A stretch of 22,558 nt of DNA from CAWGMT01 sp963823675 (lineage in GTDB: Bacteria; Planctomycetota; Planctomycetia; Isosphaerales; Isosphaeraceae), in contig CAWGMT010000022.1 in the NCBI GenBank assembly GCA_963823675.1, positions 1 through 22,558 on the forward strand. The letters run 5' to 3'. The translations under genes were made by a program, and so were the position numbers. The notes beneath the pieces were generated by a model. It ran no database searches, had not been told where the DNA came from, and was given only the letters and a program-made list of their open reading frames with translations. This document shows positions 14,907 through 22,558 of the stretch, in pieces; within the stretch, counting starts at the first letter, position 1; each line of letters opens with the position of its first letter.

Positions 14907-17900
14907 TCACCGCGCGAACGGGTCGGCTGGGAAGACCGGGTCGTAGAGGATCAGGGCCTCGGCCTCACGGAGCGCGATCTGGCAGATCAGCCAATCGTGC
15001 CAGCCTGCGCCGAGGTCGGCCGCGGGCGGGGCAGACTCTAGAAGGGCCCGGCGGGCCCCGTCGAGCCGGGCGCGGGCCGAGTCGTTTTGCCCCAGGCGGG
15101 CCTCGGCCATGGCCCGGAACAGCTCGATCGCAATCTTGAACTGGATGGCGCTGATCGACTCATGGGCCGCGCGGAGCCAATCGGCGGCGGGGGCGAACTG
15201 GCCGTCGCGGTACGCGGCCATGCCCCGGGCGAACTGATACCAGGGGATTAGCGTCGTGCCGGCCCCGTCAGTCACGGCAAGCTCCGCCAGCGCGGTCAGG
15301 CGGGTACGATCCGCCGGGGGCGGAGCGGTGAGCAAGCCGATCTTGGCCGTTCGCTCCGCGATCTGGGGACTGGCGGTCGCGCCGAACAAATCAAGCATCG
15401 CGCGGGCGTGACGGCGGTAGCCCTCGAGATCGCCGAGCTCGAGGTAAAGCGTTGCCGCGTCCATCCAGGGCTGGGTGTCGCTCGGGTCGCGAGCGAGCCC
15501 CTCGCGAAAGTCGGCGAGCGCGCCCTTCCAGCGCCGCGGCGCGCCAGGAGGCCGCCCCGCTCGAACCGGAGCGCGGGGTCCTCGGGCCGTAGCGCGATGG
15601 CCTGGTCGAGAGCTTCGGTTACAGCGGTTGCCGGCGACGGCGACGGCGACGGCGCCGTTGCTATCAAGGCACGCGTGAATTCATACACCTCGCGCCGATC
15701 CGTGTCCTTCGGGCGAACGACGATTCGAACTTTCGTCCCCGCCTCGCCTCGGAGATAGGAGGATATCTGGTTCAAGGACTTGTCGCCAAAGAGCACGACC
15801 TGTTCCACGCCGATGATCGTATCGCCAGGGTGAAGCCGGCCGTCGCGGGCGGCCGGCCCGCCCCGGGCGAGGTCGGTGATCAGCGCGCCCTCGGAATCGG
15901 TGTGGGTCGTCACGCCGATCCCGGCGTAGCCACCGGGAGTCGCGGCCGCCACCGAGGGCGTCGAACCGGCGGCCGGTCGAGACCGGGCAGACACCGCGAG
16001 CCCGGAAGGGGCGAACGGCTCGACCGGGAATCCTCTGTCCAGGATCAAGGCCTGGAAGTCGGCGCGGCCGCGGAGCGGGTCGAGGTCGTGGTCTCGATCC
16101 ATCCCCGAGAAGTCGCTCCAGCCCGCCGCCAGGGCGCGCCGCAGCGTCTCGATCGCCCGCTCGGCCAGGGCCGCACGATCCGAGGAGGTCGCCGGAGTCG
16201 CCGCGTCCTGGATCAGCCAACCGAGCTGGGCGTAAACGCACGCCAGGTTGTAGAAGTCGTTGGGCTCGGGATCGAGCAGGGGCTCCAGGATGCCCCGCGC
16301 GTCCTGGAACGAGGCCAGGGCCTCAACCGGCCGGTGAGTATCCCGCAGTGCACTTCCAAGCGCCCCGAGGCTGATGCCCAGTACGCTCGCCAGCCGGCTA
16401 TCGCCGGGATGGGCGCGGAACAGCGGCCGGAGCCGGTCACGAGCCTGCTGGAGGTCGCGGATCGCGTCGGCCAGCCTGCGTTTCTCGAAAGCTGTGACAC
16501 CGGACTGCACCAGGTCCCGGGCCTTCGCGAATTCGGCCGGGTCCGTGTTCCCAGGCCTGATGACCGGAACCTCGGGTTGGGATCGTTCGCCCACGGCCGC
16601 GAGGTCCGCGGCCCTTGCGACCGCCGGCGCGGGCTGGTCCCAGGCTAGCCCCAGGGCAGCCAGCTCGTCGCGGACCAAGCCGAGGTCCCAGAGTCCGACG
16701 TCAGAATCGGCCCCGGCGATCGCCAGCCACCGGCCGGTGGCGTCGAAGGCGAGGTCCTTGACCGTGCCGGTCCAGGTCGGCAAGCTCAATAGCGGCTCGA
16801 AGGTCGCCGCGTCGCGGAGGATGATCCTGCGGTCGCTGCCCCCCGTGGCCAGCAGGCGCCCGCTGGGGTGGAGGGCGAGGGACTCGATCTTGCCATCATG
16901 GGCCTTGTCGAGGCGGTGACCGGCGGCGAGGCCGGGGAGCGAAACGCGGCTCAGACTGCCGCTGTTCGCCGCCACGATCAAGTCGTTTCGAGCGGGATCC
17001 ACCACGAACCGAGCGATTCCCCCCGGCACGGAGACCCGCCGGGGCGGTTCGGTCCCTTCCAGGTCGTACAGGACGATCGGGCCGTCCGCGACGTCGGTGA
17101 CGAGGCGGCGGCCCTCATCGAGGAAGGCAATCGACCCGACCCACGATGGTCCCACGGTCTCGCGTCGCAGGATCCGGCCGGTGGTCACGTCCCAGATCAT
17201 GAGGATTCCGCTCGTGTCCCCGGTGGCGAGCCGGCGGCCCCCGGGGTCGAAGGCGAGAGCACTTACGCCCGCCACGTGGCCGGAGAGAACGCGGCGCAAC
17301 GAGCCGGTCTCGGCGTCCCACAGCCGGAGTATCTCGGGGGGACGGAAGTCTTCCCCGCCGCCGCGTCCGCTGGCCAGGAGCGAGCCGTCGGGGCTGTACG
17401 CCAGCGCGGTGACCCAGGCGGTGTGGGCCGTCCAGCGGCGGAACGGATGGGCCGATTCCGCGTCCCAGACGATGATCGCGTGATCGTCGGCTCCGGAGGC
17501 CAACCGGGCCAGGCGGGGGTGGAAGGCCAGGCACTGCACGCCATACTCGTGACCGACCAGCCAGCGCCGCTCGCGGCGGCCCAGGAGCTGGTAAAGCGTC
17601 ACCGTCCTCGTGTCCGTCCGCGCGGACACGGCCAGGTAGCGGCTGTCCGGGCTGAACGCGACGTTGTGCATGAACCAAGGGCCCGGCAGGACCGCGAGGG
17701 TCTGGCCGGAGCGGGCATCCCAGATCCGGGTGGTGTAGTCGTCGCTGGTCGTAGCGACCCAGTTGCCGTCGGGGCTGAAAGCGAGATCGGTCACCTTCTC
17801 CTTGTGCCCGCGGAGGGTGAGCCGTTCCTCGCGGCGAGCCACGTCCCAGAGCGTGGCGGATTGACCCGCGGCACTGGCGAGCGTCGTGCCGTCCGGACTG

Positions 17901-20260
17901 AAGGCCAGCGCAAGTTTGTCGGCACCGCGGTGCCGCCCCAGCGTGATGGGCCGGCCGTCCCAGCCGGTCGGCTGGATCTGGACCGCATCGTTCGGGCCAT
18001 GCAGCGCGAGCCAAGCGCCGTCCGGACTCAGCGCGAGAGCCCAGGGATACGGATTGCCTGCGATGGACCGCCGCAGTGCGCCGGTGGCGGCATCATGCAG
18101 GTCGATGCGCCCGTCATTCCATCCGACCGCCAGCCAGCGACCCTGGCGATCAACTTCCAGTCTGAGAGCCTGCGCCGTTCCGCCATCGATCGGGGGCCGA
18201 GCCGATCGCCGGCCCGAGGAGTCGAGGAACTCGACGCGATGGCCCCAGGTGGTGCGCGCCAGCCCGCCGTCAGGCAGGAACCGGACGCTGGGCTGCGGCT
18301 CCGCCGGTGACGGAAAGCCCGAGGGACTCATCGTGCCTGCCGGATCGACGACCTGCCAAGCATGTTGCCGGCTTGCCACGTCCCAGAGATGGAGGTCGCC
18401 GCTCGTGGTGGCCGTCGCCAGGGCCCGGGAGTCGGGACTGAAATCGAGCGACCCCACGGTGCCACGGAACCCTTCGAGCCAGGCCACCTCGACGATGTCG
18501 AACTCGCCCAAGCTGGCCACGGCCTCGGTCCGCAGCTCGACCAAGTCGCGACGCGGCGACGGCATGGTTGTCAGCCGCGCGAGGTTCCCCAGAGCGTCGT
18601 CGCGCCAGCCCGCGGGGCGGCCGGCGCGGAGCGCGCGGACCTCGCTGAGCGAGGCGCGGTAGGTCTCGGCCAGGGCGGCGTTGCGCGAAAGATCGGCTTT
18701 CTGGCGGGCTAGGTCAGCACGTTTGCGGGCGCCGGCTTCGTCGGCACGGGCGACCAGAGCCCTGTTCTTCTCGTCGTTCGCCCGATCCAGAGCATAATGA
18801 ATCTGGATGTACGAGACGACGCCCATCGCCAACAGAGCCAGGAACGCCAGGTGCAGGGCCCCGATCAAGGCCGCGATCGCCGGCCGTCGCTTCGCCCACT
18901 TCCAGGCGCGTTCCCAGAGCAGGACCGGCCGCGCCACGATCGGCTCGCCCGCGATGAACCGGTTCAGGTCCTCGGCCAGGGCCGCCGCGGTCGGGTACCG
19001 CTGACCCGGCTCCCGCGCCATCGCTTTGTGGACAATGGTCTCCAGGTCCAAGGGCACCGCCCGATTCAGCCTTCTCAGCCGCGGTGGGTCCTCCTGGGTT
19101 ACCTGTCGGATCAAGCTGGCCCGGTCCGACTCGCCAAACGCCGGGCGCAATGCCAGCAGCTCGTAAAGGGTCAAGCCCAGGGCGTAGACGTCAGCCCGCG
19201 CGTCGCCTTGCCCCTGGAACCGCTCGGGGGCCATGTACCGCACCGTGCCGACGATGTCGCCGGTGTGGGTCAGGTCGTCGGCGCCGATCGCCTTGGCCAG
19301 CCCGAAATCGGCCACCCAGACGTTGCCGTTCTTGTCCAGGAGCAGGTTCGACGGCTTGATGTCGCGGTGCAGGATCCCCTGGCCGTGGGCGTACGCCAGG
19401 GCCTCGGCCACCTGGACGCCGATCCGCGCCACGCCCTGGGCGAACCGGCGATCGGTCTCGGCGAAGGTGGAGACGCCCGACCCTCCGGAGTGCCTCGACA
19501 GCCCCGAGTCGGAGGGCGACGGCCCATGCGTGGGGATTTCCGGCGGCCCGGACCACAAGAGCGTGGCGCTGCCGGCGACGGGGTCGCCGTTAGGTAGACC
19601 GGCCGCGAACCGCCCCGTGACCAGCGACCGGGCGATGTCGGCCGCCGCTCGCGCCGGTCCGCGTGGAGAACCTGGGGCCCCGTGCGCTCCACCGGGTTGC
19701 GCGCCTCGGCTCGCCCGCATCTGCTTGAGCTCGTCCAGGACGGCGTCGAGCCCCTGGCCCTGGATGAACTGCATGACGTAGTAGTGCGTCCCCTCATTGT
19801 TGCCGACACCGAAGACCGGCACGATGTTGGTGTGGTGCAGCCGGGCGGCCGAGCGGGCCTCGCGCTCGAACCGGCGGACCTGCTTGGGATCGGTGAGCGC
19901 TCCGGCCGGCAGCACCTTCAGCGCGACGCGGCGGCCCAGCGATTCCTGCTCAGCCTCGTAGACGACGCCCATGCCGCCCCGGCCCACCTCGCGCAAAAGC
20001 CGAAACTCGCCCAGCCACCCGGTGGCTTTGCCGGAGGCCGTGCCCGCGCCGGAGGAGAGCGAGCCCGACTTGCCGCTGGGGTCGCCGCCCAGGTCTTCCA
20101 TCATCAGGAGGGCCGGGAACAGGGCCAGGATCTCGTCGGCCAGCTCGGGATGTTTCTCCGCGTATTCCTCGGGCGTCGCCGGCTCGCCCCGCCGCTTCCG
20201 GTCGAGGAATTCCTCGGCCAGCCTTTCGACCGGATTGCGATTGCCGCTGGATGTGGACAT
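14907..20260 (-). CDS. Giant Ser/Thr kinase with WD40 propellers, TPRs and a PDZ domain (one frameshift)
   Basis: This is a PknB-type kinase of about 1784 residues. The N-terminus has the planctomycete-style segment ERLAEEFLDRKRRGEPATPE. The kinase domain spans about 86-440: GRGGMGVV, Lys115 in VALK, a low-complexity insert at about 184-268, HRDIKPSN with Asp300, DFG at 318-320, and GTVRYMAPE. A membrane helix lies at about 463-484, followed by a charged coiled coil at about 490-540. About 13 WD40 blades occupy roughly 591-1197 (FSPDG...ASG...LWD type), consistent with two seven-bladed propellers. TPR-like helices come next (about 1240-1400), then a PDZ domain at about 1442-1533 (GALITDLARGGPAARDGRLH, GDTIIGVEQ) and a helical C-terminus. 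Near 15531-15545 the frame breaks in a GC-only tract; homology resumes as WKGALADFREGLARDPSDTQ and ends at 14907. Start ATG at 20260 is the natural N-terminus, although the frame stays open further upstream antisense to CoaB. Confidence 0.9.
15660..15935 (-). other. PDZ domain within the giant kinase
   Basis: The segment beginning YAGIGVTTHTDSEGALITDL and running through GDTIIGVEQV and TKVRIVVRPK has the carboxylate-binding loop, the G-D-x-I core and the last strand of a bacterial PDZ domain as in HtrA or tail-specific proteases. It should lie outside the cytoplasm together with the propellers, given the single membrane helix. Confidence 0.8.
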
Positions 20261-20570
20261 GCGGAAAGTTCTCTTGGGAATGTCCAGGTGAGCAGCCAGT
20301 TTACCCCCGAACGATCCGTCCGGGAAAGAGATGTACCCCCATGCCGGTCCAACGCCTGCGGCTGATCCGATGAGGAATCCTTGAGGAAGGTCCAAGAAAA
20401 GGGAATAAGTCGTTAGGATTGAGTCTCGGCTCTTCGGGTGAGATGAACGACTTTTCCTTGATGTGAATGGCGCTTCCTGGCACTTCGTCCTCGATCCGCG
20501 GCGTCTTCTGGCAGAACGCACTATAAGGAGGGATGCCTCATGAACGGCGGCATCCGTGAGCCCGGGCCCG
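20261..20570. other. 310-bp divergent intergenic region
   Basis: This gap separates the giant kinase from the CoaB-like gene and must carry both promoters. The part from about 20385 to 20480 is richer in A and T than its surroundings and is the likeliest promoter area. A perfect AAGGAGG and a small hairpin occur near the right end. No coding frame is supported. Confidence 0.5.
20525..20555 (+). promoter_or_regulatory. Strong ribosome-binding site overlapping a start-site hairpin
   Basis: AAGGAGG at 20525-20531 is a perfect Shine-Dalgarno sequence eight bases before the ATG at 20540. That ATG opens a frame without CoaB homology, one indel away from the CoaB frame that begins at GTG 20556 or ATG 20571. 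GGATGCC (20531-20537) and GGCATCC (20549-20555) form a 7-bp stem whose loop holds the ATG, so the site could control translation or mark another base error at the true start. Confidence 0.5.
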
Positions 20571-21343
20571 ATGAACGTCGTCGTGACCGGGGGCGGTACG
20601 ATCGCGCCGATCGACGACGTTCGCCTGATGACCAACGTCTCCTCGGGGCGATTCGCCGCGGCCATCACCGAAGCGTGTCTGGATCGCGGAGCCAGGGTCT
20701 GGCACATCCACGCCCCCTCTGCCCAGCTCCCGCTCAGGCGTTTCGCCGAGTTCGCCCTCGACGCCGCCGATCCCGCCGCGGAGCTCGATCGGCTGGCGAG
20801 GCTCCGAGAAAAGTGGCTGAGCCAGCGCGATCGCTTGCAGCTTGTTCCCTCGAGATCGGCAACGTCGACGACTATGCAGCGACCTTGAAACGGGTTCTCC
20901 AATCCCAGCCGATCGACGTCGTCTTCCTGCCGATGGCGGTCGCCGATTTCGAGCCGGAGCCGCAGCCGGGCAAGATCAGCTCCGACGCCGAATCGCTGGT
21001 CTTGCACTGCCGGCGCACGCCCAAGGTGATTCGCCTGGTTCGCGACTGGTCTCCGTCGGTCTACCTGGTCGGGTTCAAACTGTTCTCGCGCGCCAGCCGC
21101 GAAGAGCTCATCCGCGCGCGCCGAGACCGCTTGCCGCGACAATCGGGCGGACCTCACCGTCGCCAACGACCTCCAGACCTTGCGCCAGGGACGGCACACG
21201 ATCCACCTGGTCCGCCCGGGCCATGAGCCGAAACGCTCGATCCCGGCGACGACCTGGCCGAGCGGCTGGTCGCGCGGGTCATGGCCTGGGCCGGCAGTCG
21301 CCGGCGGTTCCGGCTCTGCGCACCCTTCGTCCAGCCGGAATGA
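20571..21343 (+). CDS. coaB: Stand-alone phosphopantothenate-cysteine ligase (CoaB-like), three frameshifts
   Basis: This enzyme joins 4'-phosphopantothenate to cysteine in coenzyme A synthesis. The corrected protein is about 257 residues and contains only the ligase (DFP) half; the decarboxylase domain of CoaBC fusions is absent. Visible landmarks are VVVTGGGTIAPIDDVRLMTN and SSGRFAAAI at the nucleotide-binding start, DVVFLPMAVADFEP, the GKISS loop, TPKVIRL, YLVGFKL and ADLTVANDL. Three single-base breaks must be bridged: one base missing near 20848 (LQLVP to LEIGNVDDY), one extra near 21118-21122 (IRAR to ETACRDNRADL), and one missing near 21241-21244 (KRSIP to GDDLAERLVARVM). Because each side keeps family sequence, sequencing error is likelier than decay. 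Starts at ATG 20571, GTG 20556 or, with another indel, ATG 20540 are possible. The acyltransferase gene follows after ten bases. Confidence 0.82.
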
Positions 21344-21353
21344 GCGACACCCC

Positions 21354-22542
21354 ATGAACGACCCAGCCGACGACCGTGACCGACGCCAGCGCCGCTCCGT
21401 CGACGACCGAGGCCGCCGAGCGATCTACTTCCCCGAGCTCGACGGCCTGCGCTTCATCGCCTTCATGATGGTCTACCTGTTTCATGGAGGCATGCCCGCA
21501 GGGAATCATGGCCCGGCTGATCGGCTCGCACGCGCGCCTGGCGCTTGCGGGAGAATGGCCGATTCGGCGTCCAGCTTTTCTTCATCCTGAGCGGATACCT
21601 GATCGCGACGCTCCTGCTCCGCGAGGAGGCCCGCTACGGCCGGATCTCGCTCCGCGCGTTCTGGATTCGTCGCATCCTGCGGATCTGGCCCCTCTATTAC
21701 CTGATCGTCGTGATCGGCTTCTGTCGTGATCCCCGCGCTCGACGGGCAGCTGAGGACGCCCGGCTATCGCGACATGCTGCGGATTCACCTCATTCCGTTT
21801 CTGGGATTCCTGGGCAACTGGTCGATGGCCCTGGTCACCCCCCTGCCCGACTGGCTCAGCATTCTCTGGAGCGTCTGCGTCGAAGAGCAGTTTTACCTGA
21901 TCGTGCCGCTTTTGATCGCGCTGGTCGCGCCCCGGTATCCGGCGGCCGCTGGTCGCCGCCTTGATCGCCGGGGCCATCGCCGTGCGCTGGGTCTGCGCCC
22001 ATCGCTACGGGTCGCAGCTGATGATCGTTTTCAACACGTTCGCCCAGTTCGACACGCTCTTGAGCGGCGTGTTCCTGGCACTCTGCCTGGGCTGGGACCG
22101 CGACCGACCCCGCTTGACGCGCTGGCTGCGCTGGCTCCAGTGGCCACTCTACGCGGTCATCGGCTGGTTGATGAGCCAGCCCCACCTGGGACACGGCACC
22201 CCCTGGCATCGCACCTGGGATTTCGTCTGGGTCTGGCTCTGCGGACTGGGTGTCGTGATCGTCGCGGTGTGGGGCCAGGGCTGGCTTCGGGCCGCGCTCT
22301 CGTACTCTCGGCTCGTCTGGCTGGGCAAGATCAGCTACGGACTGTACATGTACCACGAGATCGCGATCTGGATGCGCGAGCGCATGTACCTCGTCCCCTG
22401 GTTCCCCAACAAGGACGAGCTGCTCTCGATCGCGACCCTGGCGCTGACCATCGCGCTGGCGGCCGCCTCGTATTACGGCTACGAGCGGCGGTTTCTGCAG
22501 CTCAAGCGGGCCTGGACCCGGGTGCCGTCGCGGCCGGTGTGA
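21354..22542 (+). CDS. Acyltransferase-3 family membrane protein (OafA/YrhL type), three frameshifts
   Basis: This is an integral membrane O-acyltransferase that would transfer acyl groups to surface polysaccharide or lipid sugars. The corrected protein is about 395 residues. Landmarks of the family appear in order: FPELDGLRFIAFMMVYLFHG with its conserved His, GRFGVQLFFILSGYLIATLL, FWIRRILRIWPLYYLIVVIG, LGNWSM, LSILWSVCVEEQFYLIVPLL, WLGKISYGLYMYHE and a final membrane helix before YYGYERRFL. The frame changes three times: one base missing near 21541-21549 (before RENGRFGVQ), one extra near 21720 (before VVIPALDGQL), and one extra near 21941 (before RRPLVAALIAG). Family sequence is kept throughout. 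It follows the CoaB-like gene by ten bases, so cotranscription is likely, although no functional link is evident. The acyl donor and acceptor are unknown. Confidence 0.85.
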
Positions 22543-22558
22543 GCGTCAGCCTGGCCAC

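Noticed and set aside
20261..21355. N-terminal extension of the giant kinase frame, antisense to CoaB
   Set aside because: The frame stays open by chance in GC-rich DNA. The conserved kinase N-terminus begins at 20260, and the extension lacks any family resemblance.
21354..22542. Acyltransferase as a true pseudogene
   Set aside because: All family motifs survive on both sides of each one-base break with no premature stop in the corrected frame, and neighbouring genes show the same kind of break, so consensus error is the simpler reading.

Overview
The window looks like chromosomal DNA from a planctomycete, probably of the Isosphaeraceae/Gemmataceae type. The evidence is content only: high GC, two very large membrane-anchored Ser/Thr kinases carrying TPR or WD40 repeats, a secreted DUF1080 sugar hydrolase, an esterase/SMP-30 fusion, a zinc-ribbon/transmembrane/hydrolase fusion, and many secreted proteins of unknown role. 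No phage, transposon, CRISPR array, rRNA or tRNA was recognised.

Layout from left to right. 3-65 is the tail of an unidentified gene. 87-681 is a TlpA/thioredoxin-like redoxin in which the first Cys of the W-C-P-P-C redox motif is an in-frame TGA. A perfect 7-bp hairpin with a GGTC loop follows it at bacterial-SECIS spacing, so it is a candidate selenoprotein. 763-1719 is an AraC-type regulator. A long inverted repeat (1771-1826) separates it from a convergent kinase with a 42-residue TPR array (1845-4599, minus). Divergent from that kinase is a secreted transglutaminase-like protein (4691-6694), followed by an orphan DUF433 protein (about 6709-6935) and a terminator-like hairpin. On the minus strand, the esterase/SMP-30 fusion (7922-9664) and the DUF1080 protein (6993-7829) look like a two-gene operon for extracellular glycoside or ester breakdown. 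Next come a secreted helical protein of unknown family (9873-11625, minus), a uronate-isomerase-like metallohydrolase (11762-13096, minus), a divergent zinc-ribbon/TM/alpha-beta hydrolase (13444-14835, plus), a giant kinase with two WD40 propellers, TPRs and a PDZ domain (14907-20260, minus), and a plus-strand pair: a stand-alone CoaB-like ligase (20571-21343) and an acyltransferase-3 membrane protein (21354-22542).

At least eleven genes or gene segments are interrupted by single-base indels at positions where protein homology clearly continues in another frame. Affected are the redoxin, the TPR kinase, DUF433, the helical protein, the WD40 kinase, CoaB (three) and the acyltransferase (three). 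This points to consensus errors in the assembly rather than wholesale pseudogenisation. The TGA in the redoxin is different in kind: it would need a substitution, not an indel, which makes it the most interesting signal here.
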